This document shows, one piece after another, positions 1 through 7,695 of a stretch of 28,046 nucleotides of DNA. The number at the start of each line of letters is the position of its first letter. Positions within the stretch are counted from its first letter, which is position 1. A program made the position numbers and the translations under genes. The notes under the pieces are model-generated. The model did not search any database. It was given only the letters and a program-made list of their open reading frames with translations, and had not been told where the DNA came from. Source of the DNA: Fastidiosipila sp964627125 (GTDB lineage: Bacteria > Bacillota > Clostridia > Saccharofermentanales > Fastidiosipilaceae); the NCBI GenBank assembly GCA_964627125.1, contig CAZVJQ010000023.1:1-28046 (forward strand). The letters run 5' to 3'.

Positions 1-98
1 ATACTAAATGGATTTATCCATTGATTAGCCTCGAGGAATTCTACAATTGCATCTCTCCAAGCATCTAAAGTGTTATTAAAATCATCAATGAAATCCAT
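1..98 (-). CDS. 5' end of an unknown protein, cut by the window edge
   Basis: Only the first 32 codons are inside the window; the frame stays open to base 1. The start ATG (96-98 on the complement) is placed 7 nt after a GGAGG ribosome site at 106-110. A second in-frame ATG two codons upstream sits only 1 nt from that site and is unlikely. The visible peptide begins MDFIDDFNNTLDAWRDAIVE, an acidic, amphipathic helix-like start with no signal peptide. I do not recognise the family and assign no function. It is divergent from the ABC exporter operon. Confidence 0.55.
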   Translation of the reverse strand, partial: MDFIDDFNNTLDAWRDAIVEFLEANQWINPFS

Positions 99-431
99 AT
101 GCATTCCTCCACAAGCTAGAATTACTATTAATTATATAAGATTGTATTTAAGGAAGTATTAAAATTCAAATTTGGGGCCCCAGTTCGCAACTCATAACTT
201 GCAATAACAAAAATAAACATGACTTGCAAACCCAAATAGCCACAAAAAACCACAAAAACCGCAAAATTACCGAAAACTATATTTTAAACAAATCCATATC
301 GAATATAAAGTTTATTACTAGTTTTTTCACTAATTTAAATTTATTCGCCAAATAAGTGTAATTAGTCTAAAAATTAATTTTTAACTAGATTATAATAACC
401 ATGCATTTCGCGTTTTCTCAGGAGGTAATTC
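99..431. other. Intergenic region upstream of the ABC exporter operon
   Basis: 333 nt without a supported gene between two divergent genes. A TATAAT hexamer at 391-396 is the best -10 for the rightward operon, giving a leader of about 29 nt; no good -35 lies 16-18 nt upstream. A TATAAT on the complement (131-136) could serve the leftward gene. The stretch also holds four A-tracts spaced 9-10 bp apart (244-276) and a GGGGCCCC palindrome at 174-181. No leader peptide with a ribosome site, riboswitch or terminator was seen. Confidence 0.5.
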
Positions 432-2618
432 ATGTCAGCAACAACGAAGAGAAGCAAGTTGACTGCAAGAGACTATGATCCGCTCAGTCCAAGAGATGCT
501 TGGTATTTCTATAACAAGCCATTCCAGTGGGCGATCGCACTCACAAGACCAGTTAGATTCCATTTAATAATGGGGTTTATAGGATCAATACTACAATCTG
601 CTTTGGCCCTAATTCCAGGATTAATAACAGGTAGATTAATTGACGAAGTATTTGTAAATGGAGACTTCACTAATTTTTGGCCTTACGTAATAGCAATATT
701 CGTAATCCCAGTAATTAGATCGATCATCAACTATGTAAAGAGACTATTTTTCGAATACGTATCACAGACCATCCTTCTAAGAACGAGAGACTCTGTGTAT
801 CAGCACTTGCAAAAACTAGATGCAGGCTACTACTCTATAACACCAACCGGTAGAATTATGACTAAATTGACCGGTGACTTAGACATGGTAAGACACATTT
901 TTGCCTGGACAGGATTCCAACTTGTCCAAAATACACTCATGCTCGGAATCGGTGGTGTTTACCTGTTCTTCGTTGAGTGGCGTCTAGCATTAGCATCATT
1001 TATATTTGCTCCATTCCTACTAATTTTAGCCCAAAGATTCTTGGTAAATATCAAGCCTATGTGGGGTCGTATTAGACATCAGAGTGAGAAACTTACATCT
1101 GTTGTTCAAGAAAATATTGGTGCAAATAGAGTTACTAAGGCTTTTGTCAGCCATGACTATGAGATTGAGAGATTCGAGAAAGAGAATGTCGATTTCGCTC
1201 AGTTGAATAAAGATGCAGCAAGAGTTCGTGCTAAATTTATCCCAGTAATGGATATGCTAGCTAGCTTGATGTACGTCCCTGTCATTTTGGTAGGTGGTAC
1301 ATTGGCAATTAGAAATATCATGACTGTCGGTCAAATAGTTACATTCAATAACTTACTTTGGATGATAGTTGACCCAATGTTCATGCTCGGATTCTACATC
1401 GATGAGCTACAACACTTCGCCTCATGTGCAAACAAACTTATTGAAACATTAATGACAAAAACTAAGATTTCATCTCCAGCTGAGACAGATATTACTGAAT
1501 TCCCAGAGAAGGCAGATGAAGACTTGGTAAGAGCAAGTTTAGACTCACCTAAATTCGATAAAGAAAGTTTAGGCGGAGAACTTGAAGTAATTAAGAATCC
1601 AGAAGTTGAACGTACAGTTAAGATTCAGAGCAGATCCAAACTTTCAGGTGACGACTATGCTATGAAACAATATGATGTATCTACACAGCGTCGTGGTTAT
1701 ATCCCAGACAAACCATTCCCAATGAAGGAATATCACTTGCGTTCTAACTTAAAAACAGCTAAAACCAAGATTGATGATTTAATTGTCGAGCACTTAGAAG
1801 AGTTCCCAGCCCAAAGAATTAACTTAGATGGCGACGTAGTCTTCGAAAATGTTTCATATGAATATATTTTATATGGACAAAAAGTACCAGCTCTACACAA
1901 TATTTCCTTCGAGGTAAAAGCCGGCCAAACCATCGGTATCATCGGTGAAACAGGTTCAGGTAAAACAACATTAATCGAAATGATCTCTCGTTTAATGGAC
2001 CCAAGCGAAGGTCGTATCCTAATTGATGGACGTGACTTAAGAACTTATCCACTAGAACCACTTAGAAGATCAATCGGTGTCGTTACCCAAAATGTCTTCT
2101 TATTTAGTGACACAGTAGAAAGTAACATCGCCTTCAGTGACTTACTGATGCCATTTGACCGTGTTACAGATGCAGCAAGAGTCGCTAGTGCAGATGACTT
2201 CATCGAGAGAATGGAAGACGGCTATAACACAATTACAGGTGAAGAAGGTGTTGGTCTTTCTGGTGGCCAAAGACAACGTATCTCCCTCGCCCGCGCTGTA
2301 GCAGCAGACCCAGATATCTTAATCCTAGATGACACAACTTCTGCTGTTGACATGAACACAGATGCAAAAATTAGAAAGAACCTAAAAGAAAAATTAGCAG
2401 ATAAGACAGTCTTCATGGTTGCCCAAAGAATTAGCTCTATCAGAAACTCTGACCAAATCTTTGTCATGAAAGATGGACGCATTGTCGAAAGCGGAAAGCA
2501 CGATGAGCTAGTTGAACTAGGTGGTATTTATAGAGAAATTTATGACACCCAAATTGGTGACAGTAAAGAAGCACTACAATCTGTATTAGGAGATATAAAG
2601 GAGGAGAACAATGGCTAG
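432..2618 (+). CDS. ABC exporter half-transporter, degenerate-site subunit of a heterodimer
   Basis: A 728-residue type IV (exporter) ABC protein. The N-terminal membrane domain covers about residues 40-345, the nucleotide-binding domain about 468-715. Walker A (GETGSGKT) is near 505 and a canonical LSGGQ signature near 609. Walker B reads ILILDD, so the catalytic Glu is Asp (D634), and the H-loop His is Gln (Q665). These losses mark the non-catalytic subunit of heterodimeric exporters such as TM287/288, LmrCD and BmrCD. Its intact signature would complete the active site of the partner encoded next. The two domains are joined by an unusually long, charged linker (about residues 350-465), versus roughly 20 residues in the partner. 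GGAGG at 421-425 supports the ATG. The gene overlaps the next by 8 nt, so translation is probably coupled. Substrate unknown: drugs, lipids or peptides are all possible. Confidence 0.93.
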   Translation: MSATTKRSKLTARDYDPLSPRDAWYFYNKPFQWAIALTRPVRFHLIMGFIGSILQSALALIPGLITGRLIDEVFVNGDFTNFWPYVIAIFVIPVIRSIINYVKRLFFEYVSQTILLRTRDSVYQHLQKLDAGYYSITPTGRIMTKLTGDLDMVRHIFAWTGFQLVQNTLMLGIGGVYLFFVEWRLALASFIFAPFLLILAQRFLVNIKPMWGRIRHQSEKLTSVVQENIGANRVTKAFVSHDYEIERFEKENVDFAQLNKDAARVRAKFIPVMDMLASLMYVPVILVGGTLAIRNIMTVGQIVTFNNLLWMIVDPMFMLGFYIDELQHFASCANKLIETLMTKTKISSPAETDITEFPEKADEDLVRASLDSPKFDKESLGGELEVIKNPEVERTVKIQSRSKLSGDDYAMKQYDVSTQRRGYIPDKPFPMKEYHLRSNLKTAKTKIDDLIVEHLEEFPAQRINLDGDVVFENVSYEYILYGQKVPALHNISFEVKAGQTIGIIGETGSGKTTLIEMISRLMDPSEGRILIDGRDLRTYPLEPLRRSIGVVTQNVFLFSDTVESNIAFSDLLMPFDRVTDAARVASADDFIERMEDGYNTITGEEGVGLSGGQRQRISLARAVAADPDILILDDTTSAVDMNTDAKIRKNLKEKLADKTVFMVAQRISSIRNSDQIFVMKDGRIVESGKHDELVELGGIYREIYDTQIGDSKEALQSVLGDIKEENNG

Positions 2619-4413
2619 AAATAGATTCGATGTAGATGAAAATCTAGAAACCCCGTTTAACTGGGACCAAGTCAAAAGAGTTGGCCAGTACGTTACTCCA
2701 TACACCAAACAATTAGGTAGAGTCATGTTAGTTATGGTGCTATCTCAGGCTTTGGCCTTGCTGAATCCAATGTTTGTACAGCAGGCTTTGGACGTGGCGA
2801 TACCAGGAGCTAATGTACCTTACTTAATCTTATTATCTACATTGTATTTTGTAGGAATTTTAGTTGTTTTATTCGCAGCTAGATATAGAATTAAACATTT
2901 AACAGATGTTGGACAAGATATTGTTCATGACATCAGATACGAGATGTTCGAGCACATGCAACACTTGCCATTTACATACTTCGACTCAAGACCACACGGT
3001 AAAATTTCTACCAGAATCTTGAACTACGTAAATACAGTAAGTGACTTATTAAGTAATGTTCTCGTTAACACAGTACTACAAGTTATAACCCTATTGATTA
3101 TCGTGGTCTACATGCTTATCGTTGACTGGAGATTAACTATTTATGCATTAATCGGACTACCTGTTTTAATCATTTACATCATGATGATCAAAGGCGTCCA
3201 AAGACGCGCTCAACAAGTTCAAAACAACAAATCTTCAAACTTAAATGCCTATGCACAAGAGTCAGTTCAGGGAATGAAGATTACTCAATTGTTCGGACGT
3301 GAAGCAGTAAATAGACAGATTTACCACGGTTTAGGTACACAGTTTAGAAAGTCAGTTATTGATGTTAACTTACCATCTTTCTCACTAAACCCTGCGGTAG
3401 AAATTATCTCTAACTTCATCGTTGGATTCTTATATGTTGCAGCAGTATTCTGGTTGAGACAAGAGAATGGTCAACCATTAGAGCCTGGAACAATCGTGGC
3501 ATTTGTAAGCTACATCGGTTACTTCTGGAACCCAATTGCTCAACTTGCAAACTTCTACAACCAACTACTAAATGGTGCATCTTATGTTGAAAGAATTTTC
3601 GAGATGTTAGATGAGCCTCTAGTTATTGAAAATGCTCCAGATGCTTATGACTTAGGTGATATCGAAGGTGAAGTTAAATTTGACCATGTAGATTTTGGTT
3701 ATGAAGCTGGAGTAGATATCTTAAAGGATGTTAATTTCACAATTAAACCTGGTCAGACAATTGCTCTTGTTGGACCAACTGGTGCTGGTAAAACTACTAT
3801 TGTTAACTTAATTTCTAGATTTTACGATACAACAGATGGGCACATTCTAATTGATGGACACAAGATAAAAGATGTCACAGTTGGCTCATTGCGTAGTCAA
3901 ATGGGAATCATGATGCAAGATCCATATCTATTCCCAACAACAATTAGAGAGAATATTCGCTACGGTAGAATGGATGCAACAGACGAGGAAGTAGAAGAGG
4001 CAGCTAAATCAGTCCATGCTCATGAATTTATCATGCGTCAACCTGAAGCTTATGACACAGTAATTCAAGAGAGAGGTGCTGGTGTTTCTGCAGGTGAGAT
4101 GCAACTTATTAGTATTGCTAGAGTTATGCTCGCAAATCCTAAATTAATCATCTTGGACGAGGCAACATCTTCCATTGATACTCAGACAGAGCAAGCGCTA
4201 CAGCTAGGTATAGACGAATTAACTAAGGGTAGAACTACATTTACAATTGCCCATAGATTATCCACTATCCGTAATGCAGATAGAATTTTCTACATTGCAA
4301 ACCAAGGTATTGCTGAAGATGGTAACCATGAAGAGCTATTGGCCAAAGGCGGCCTCTACGCAAGCTTATACGAGCAACAAATTAAAGAAATGATTGAAGC
4401 AGGTGCTTACTAG
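2611..4413 (+). CDS. ABC exporter half-transporter, catalytic subunit of a heterodimer
   Basis: A 600-residue exporter-type ABC protein with membrane domain (about 35-330) and nucleotide-binding domain (about 355-590). Walker A GPTGAGKTT starts near 388, Walker B LIILDE has the catalytic Glu (E517), and the H-loop His is H548. The signature is degenerate: VSAGE (492-496) instead of LSGGQ. It complements the upstream protein, which has an intact signature but lacks the catalytic Glu and His. The pair therefore forms one consensus and one degenerate ATP site, as in TM287/288 and LmrCD. The start lies inside the end of the upstream gene, preceded by AAGGAGG near 2598-2604. No intrinsic terminator is evident after the stop. 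The family is secure; the substrate is unknown. Confidence 0.93.
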   Translation: MARNRFDVDENLETPFNWDQVKRVGQYVTPYTKQLGRVMLVMVLSQALALLNPMFVQQALDVAIPGANVPYLILLSTLYFVGILVVLFAARYRIKHLTDVGQDIVHDIRYEMFEHMQHLPFTYFDSRPHGKISTRILNYVNTVSDLLSNVLVNTVLQVITLLIIVVYMLIVDWRLTIYALIGLPVLIIYIMMIKGVQRRAQQVQNNKSSNLNAYAQESVQGMKITQLFGREAVNRQIYHGLGTQFRKSVIDVNLPSFSLNPAVEIISNFIVGFLYVAAVFWLRQENGQPLEPGTIVAFVSYIGYFWNPIAQLANFYNQLLNGASYVERIFEMLDEPLVIENAPDAYDLGDIEGEVKFDHVDFGYEAGVDILKDVNFTIKPGQTIALVGPTGAGKTTIVNLISRFYDTTDGHILIDGHKIKDVTVGSLRSQMGIMMQDPYLFPTTIRENIRYGRMDATDEEVEEAAKSVHAHEFIMRQPEAYDTVIQERGAGVSAGEMQLISIARVMLANPKLIILDEATSSIDTQTEQALQLGIDELTKGRTTFTIAHRLSTIRNADRIFYIANQGIAEDGNHEELLAKGGLYASLYEQQIKEMIEAGAY

Positions 4414-4538
4414 TTTTATGAGCGAAATTGCCTGGAAAAATATTCTTTACTTTTTCTAAACATAAAGAAGCTAGAGATTTTGTATAATATAGATAATTAA
4501 TTTACGGGAAATTGTAGTTTTAAATGAAGGAGTAAGAT

Positions 4539-4775
4539 ATGGCAGGCGAAAGAGCAGCAGAAAACATGAAGAAGGCAGTTGAGAATTTTAGCATTATGCA
4601 AGAAGGATTAACTGAAGCACAAGTACATGCAGCAACTATTAAAGAGAATATTGATGCTCTTCAAGAGCTTATAAATCCTAAGATGGATGAGATTCAAGAG
4701 CAAGTTGCAGAGTTAAATTCAAATATTGATAGGCTTAAGGCTTCAGCTGAGAAGATGAAGGGCTTAGGAAAGTAG
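4539..4775 (+). CDS. Small coiled-coil protein of unknown function
   Basis: A 78-residue, almost entirely helical, Cys-free protein (MAGERAAENMKKAVENFS...). Hydrophobic residues recur in a heptad-like pattern, and residues 45-75 read as a coiled coil rich in E, Q, N and K. It has no signal peptide or membrane segment, so it is probably cytoplasmic. A good ribosome site (AAGGAG, about 4524-4529) precedes the ATG, a TATAAT lies at 4483-4488, and a strong terminator at 4798-4834 follows. It is therefore probably a monocistronic gene. I do not recognise the family; the resemblance to short coiled-coil adaptors is only in composition. Confidence 0.75.
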   Translation: MAGERAAENMKKAVENFSIMQEGLTEAQVHAATIKENIDALQELINPKMDEIQEQVAELNSNIDRLKASAEKMKGLGK

Positions 4776-4797
4776 TTTAAGTTTTATAGAAATGACG

Positions 4798-4834
4798 AAG
4801 GACTCGGTGTTAATGTGCACTGAGTCCTTTTTTT
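4798..4834 (+). terminator. Intrinsic terminator
   Basis: A 12-bp stem (arms 4798-4809 and 4818-4829, one G-U pair) with an 8-nt loop is followed by a T-run to 4834. It ends the small coiled-coil gene, in front of the converging regulator gene. There is no T-run on the opposite strand. Confidence 0.9.
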
Positions 4835-4857
4835 GATTGTTTAGCTTGTTTTGTAAC

Positions 4858-5562
4858 CTACTCCTCATACAAAATCAAATCATCAAGATTGTATATTCTT
4901 ATCTTCTTAGAAGAAATTTGTTCAATTAGTCCATTATCTTCAAGTTCTTTAAACTTCCTACTAATACTCTCAGGGCTTGTTCCTAAGAATGATGCAATAT
5001 CTTTACGAGACATATCTAAATCTACAATAACTTCATCTTCCAGTTGGTCGCCATCTTCAACAAGTTCTGCTAGATATAGAGCTAGTCTACTAGAGACCAT
5101 TTCTGAAGAAACTTTAGCAGTTTGTTTCTCAGACTTAGCTAGCCTATTAGACATCTCTCCCATTATTCTCATAGAAATTTCAGGATGTTCAATAAGTAAA
5201 TCTTGAATATCTTCTCTCTTAATCATACAGACCTTAGTATCCTTCAATGCTTCTGCATACTCTTCATGCACACCTTCAGAGTTGAAGATTGTCCATTCTC
5301 CCATGAAGTCACCAGGGTTCATTATTCTTATTAATTGTTCTTTCCCAGATTCATTCATTAGATATATTCGAATTTTTCCTTGACTTACTATGTAGAGGGA
5401 ATCATCTTGGTCCTTAGCGTGGTACAAGAATTCACCTTTATTAAGAACCTTAGGTCTAGCCTTACTGCCGATCATATCCATTGATGCATCGTCTAAGTGG
5501 TTAAAAATAGGAACTAGTCTTACACAAGAGTGGTGGGATGTTTCCTTTTGAGTTTTTGCCAT
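4858..5562 (-). CDS. Crp/Fnr-family transcriptional regulator (Flp/FNR-like)
   Basis: A 234-residue regulator with an N-terminal cyclic-nucleotide-binding-type beta-barrel (about 18-125), a dimerisation helix (about 128-165) and a winged helix-turn-helix (about 183-225). The recognition helix TSPESISRKFKELE keeps the E..SR triad (E198, S201, R202) that in E. coli FNR reads TTGAT half-sites. FNR's four-Cys [4Fe-4S] set is absent: only C13 and C112 are present, so any redox sensing would resemble the two-Cys Flp proteins. It starts 11 nt after an AAGGAG ribosome site. It is divergent from the Ric-like gene. An FNR-type box centred at 5627.5 falls at -41.5 relative to the start predicted from its own -10 (5593-5598), suggesting auto-activation. 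Effector unknown. Confidence 0.9.
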   Translation of the reverse strand: MAKTQKETSHHSCVRLVPIFNHLDDASMDMIGSKARPKVLNKGEFLYHAKDQDDSLYIVSQGKIRIYLMNESGKEQLIRIMNPGDFMGEWTIFNSEGVHEEYAEALKDTKVCMIKREDIQDLLIEHPEISMRIMGEMSNRLAKSEKQTAKVSSEMVSSRLALYLAELVEDGDQLEDEVIVDLDMSRKDIASFLGTSPESISRKFKELEDNGLIEQISSKKIRIYNLDDLILYEE

Positions 5563-5592
5563 ACAAATCTCCTTGCCTATATATGTATACCT

Positions 5593-5598
5593 ATTATA
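5593..5598 (-). promoter_or_regulatory. -10 box of the Crp/Fnr regulator gene
   Basis: TATAAT on the complement, about 30 nt upstream of the start codon. No recognisable -35 lies 16-18 nt further up, but an FNR-type box is centred 41.5 nt before the predicted start of transcription, as at activator-dependent class II promoters. Confidence 0.5.
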
Positions 5599-5620
5599 AG
5601 TGATATTAAATTTATTAGAC

Positions 5621-5634
5621 TTGTTCTAAATCAA
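5621..5634. promoter_or_regulatory. FNR/Flp-type operator 1
   Basis: TTGTTCTAAATCAA matches TTGAT-N4-ATCAA in 9 of 10 positions, extended by C/G on the flanks. It lies in the divergent region. It is about -41.5 from the regulator's predicted start and about -82.5 from that of the Ric-like gene, both usual activator positions. Confidence 0.6.
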
Positions 5635-5663
5635 GAAAATATATTTAATTTCTTTAGTAATTC

Positions 5664-5677
5664 TTGAGCTGCATCAA
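5664..5677. promoter_or_regulatory. FNR/Flp-type operator 2
   Basis: TTGAGCTGCATCAA matches TTGAT-N4-ATCAA in 9 of 10 positions. Its centre is 43 bp from operator 1, about four helical turns, and about 40 nt before the start predicted from the TATAAG at 5698-5703. It would drive the Ric-like gene. Confidence 0.55.
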
Positions 5678-5737
5678 TTAACTATTTTGGACTTCACTAT
5701 AAGATGTATTCATCAAATCAAACGAGGAGCAATTAAA

Positions 5738-6016
5738 ATGAGTAAAGTATTAGACTACGTAGAAGAAAATCAAGAAACATTGGATTTATACACAAAAGCA
5801 ATTACAAGAGCACATGGTAAAAACCACCCAGAAGTATTTGCTGTTCATGAGAACTACCAAGTTCTAAGAGATAAGCTAAAAGCCGGTGAAGACGCAAGTG
5901 AAGAGTTTGCAAAGATTCGTGAATTAACAAGCAATTTTACAGTTCCAGAAGATGCTTGTGAAACTATGGCAGCTACTTACAAAATGTTAGAAGAAGCAGA
6001 TAATTTAAATTCTTAG
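5738..6016 (+). CDS. Short Ric/ScdA-like (hemerythrin-related) protein
   Basis: 92 residues from the ATG at 5738, which follows GAGGAG (5724-5729). An in-frame extension to 5687 has no ribosome site and starts before the predicted transcription start. The sequence resembles part of Ric/ScdA iron-sulfur-cluster repair proteins: TRAHGKNHPEV (23-33) and TVPEDACETMAATYKMLEE (68-86). In Ric a distal HxHxEN ligand segment follows the second motif. Here the protein stops about 6 residues after it, and the downstream DNA does not encode the missing part in any frame I read. Only H26, H30 and H37 remain as histidines, so a normal di-iron site is unlikely. Two FNR-type boxes precede it, and the CPSC protein follows. 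It is probably a nitrosative or redox stress accessory; this role is inferred. Confidence 0.75.
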   Translation: MSKVLDYVEENQETLDLYTKAITRAHGKNHPEVFAVHENYQVLRDKLKAGEDASEEFAKIRELTSNFTVPEDACETMAATYKMLEEADNLNS

Positions 6017-6023
6017 TTGAAAC

Positions 6024-6037
6024 TTGATCTAAGTCAA
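6024..6037. promoter_or_regulatory. FNR/Flp-type operator 3
   Basis: TTGATCTAAGTCAA matches TTGAT-N4-ATCAA in 9 of 10 positions and shares the CTAA core with operator 1. It lies between the Ric-like and CPSC genes. A TATAGA at 6058-6063 would put its centre near -40, so the CPSC gene may have its own regulated promoter. Confidence 0.6.
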
Positions 6038-6115
6038 TTTAGAAAATAAGAAGACAGTATAGAATATAGATATTGAAGCAGAAGAATAAACAAAAAAACA
6101 AAGGAGCAAGGAATT

Positions 6116-6343
6116 ATGAAAAATGCAGTAATTAGTTTAGAAACATTAACTTGTCCATCATGTCTACAAAAGATTGATGCAGCGGTTAAATCAGTAGATG
6201 GTACTGTTGACGATAGTGTAAAAGTTTTATTTAACTCAAGTAAAGTTAAATTAGACTTCGATAGTGAGAAGACAGATATTGATGAAATTACAGGTGCTAT
6301 TGAAAACTTAGGTTATCCAGTACTTAAATCAAAAGTAAAATAA
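6116..6343 (+). CDS. Heavy-metal-associated (HMA) domain protein with CPSC motif
   Basis: A 75-residue single-domain protein of the ferredoxin-like HMA fold (CopZ size). The metal-binding motif is CPSC at residues 13-16 in LTCPSCLQKI, replacing the usual GMTCxxC, so the Met is missing. Conserved fold positions include the VKV/VKLDF strands and the C-terminal helix ending in LGYPV. An AAAGGAGC ribosome site (about 6100-6107) precedes the ATG, and an intrinsic terminator follows. No P-type ATPase is next to it, so a copper chaperone role is not assured. Its position behind a Ric-like gene and FNR-type boxes suggests a redox or metal stress function. The fold assignment is firm; the partner is unknown. 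Confidence 0.85.
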   Translation: MKNAVISLETLTCPSCLQKIDAAVKSVDGTVDDSVKVLFNSSKVKLDFDSEKTDIDEITGAIENLGYPVLKSKVK

Positions 6344-6377
6344 TAAATAAATAGATATCTCTAGATATAAAAATTTC

Positions 6378-6421
6378 AAGGGCTTATATGAAACATTTAG
6401 TTTTGTATAAGCTCCTTTTTT
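6378..6421 (+). terminator. Intrinsic terminator
   Basis: Stem AAGG/CCTT plus GCTTATA/TATAAGC with one bulged T, a 17-nt loop and a T-run at 6415-6421. It closes the regulator-linked cluster. Confidence 0.8.
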
Positions 6422-6507
6422 ATGCTTAAAATTTGCCAAAAAAAGGCTGAAAATATTCTAAATAAGTCCTATAATTAAGAAAATTTCACAAGAGAGAAGA
6501 TTTTGTA

Positions 6508-7608
6508 ATGGCAAAGAATTCAGCTAAGCCTAAGGGTATTTTAGAGAAGGCAAATATTAGACCTTCTTGGCGTCTATATTTTGTAGATGCCATGGGAGCA
6601 ATGGCAATGGGTCTATTTGCATCCCTGCTTATAGGTACAATATTTAATACTATTGGTGTTCTAATTCCAAATGAAGAAGTATCTTTTTTCTTTACAGAAA
6701 TATCTAGATTTGCAAGTCAAGCAGCAGGTGCCGCAATGGCCGGAGCAATCGCATATGCATTACAAGCTCCACCTCTAGTACTTTATTCAATATTAACTGT
6801 TGGTGTTGCTGCTAACTCAATTGGAGGAGCTGCAGGTCCTTTATTAATATTCTTCGTTGCTATAATTAGCACAGAGTTTGGTAAATTAATTAGTAAAAAA
6901 ACTAGATTAGATATTTTGGTGACTCCGGCTCTTACTATAGCGTTAGGAGTGGGAATAAGCCTAGTGTTAGCTCAGCCATTTTCTTGGTTCACAGAAGTTC
7001 TAAGTGAAACGATTATCTGGTCAATTGATAGACAAGCATTATTGATGGGAATTGTAATATCTGTCTTGATGGGATTAGCTCTAACATTGCCTATAAGTTC
7101 TGCGGTAATAGCTCTTGCTTTAGGATTGACAGGAATGGCTGGTGGAGCAGCTCTAGCAGGATGTTGTGCACAGATGATTGGTTTTGCCTTCATGAGTCGC
7201 AAGGACAATGATTTAGGTGGTTTCTTCGCACAAGCTTTAGGGACATCAATGCTGCAAATGCCCAACATCATTAAGAATCCAAAAGTACTAATACCACCCG
7301 TCTTAGCGAGTGCAGTTACTGGTGCTTTGGCCACAACAATTTTAAGAGTAGACATGAATGGCTCTGCAATTGCGTCAGGAATGGGTACATCAGGGCTTGT
7401 TGGACCAATAGGAGTAATTACAGGCTGGCTCAACCCAAGTGCTGAGGCTATCGCTAATGGAGCAGTAGCGGCAAATCCAACAGCTACTCATTGGATTAGT
7501 TTAATTTTGATCAGTGTGGTTTTACCTGCAATATTAACTCTTGTATTTGCTGCAGTTTGTCGTAGATTTAACTGGATTAAAGATGGAGACCTGAAGATTA
7601 ATAGTTAA
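6508..7608 (+). CDS. EIIC-like membrane protein of the PfoR / PTS_EIIC_2 family
   Basis: A 366-residue polytopic membrane protein with about eight to ten hydrophobic segments. Features typical of the family also containing C. perfringens PfoR are FVDAMGAMAMGLFASLLIGT near the N terminus and, near the C terminus, QALGTSMLQMPNIIKNPKV, IPPVLASAVTGALATT and GMGTSGLVGPIG. The family resembles PTS IIC domains but lacks IIA and IIB parts, and none are encoded nearby. A sugar or small-molecule transporter is the likely role; regulation of toxin genes, as proposed for PfoR, is only one case. Its own promoter is likely (TATAAT at 6470-6475). The ribosome site is weak (AGAGAGAAG about 6490-6498). A bidirectional terminator follows. 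Confidence 0.8.
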   Translation: MAKNSAKPKGILEKANIRPSWRLYFVDAMGAMAMGLFASLLIGTIFNTIGVLIPNEEVSFFFTEISRFASQAAGAAMAGAIAYALQAPPLVLYSILTVGVAANSIGGAAGPLLIFFVAIISTEFGKLISKKTRLDILVTPALTIALGVGISLVLAQPFSWFTEVLSETIIWSIDRQALLMGIVISVLMGLALTLPISSAVIALALGLTGMAGGAALAGCCAQMIGFAFMSRKDNDLGGFFAQALGTSMLQMPNIIKNPKVLIPPVLASAVTGALATTILRVDMNGSAIASGMGTSGLVGPIGVITGWLNPSAEAIANGAVAANPTATHWISLILISVVLPAILTLVFAAVCRRFNWIKDGDLKINS

Positions 7609-7636
7609 AACCAAAAATTACTCTTATAAACACAAA

Positions 7637-7668
7637 TAGAGCGAACCCTGAGGTCCGCTCTAAATTTT
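7637..7668. terminator. Terminator between converging genes
   Basis: An 11-bp stem with one mismatch (7637-7647 and 7652-7662), a CTGA loop and a T-run to 7669 on the plus strand. The complement has a weaker T-rich tail, so it may also end aldolase transcription. Confidence 0.85.
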
Positions 7669-7695
7669 TGTTTATATCTCTTATCAGAGGCTTAA

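Noticed and set aside
401..478. Short frame from ATG 401 overlapping the ABC gene start, a possible regulatory leader peptide
   Set aside because: No ribosome site and it begins about where transcription is predicted to start.
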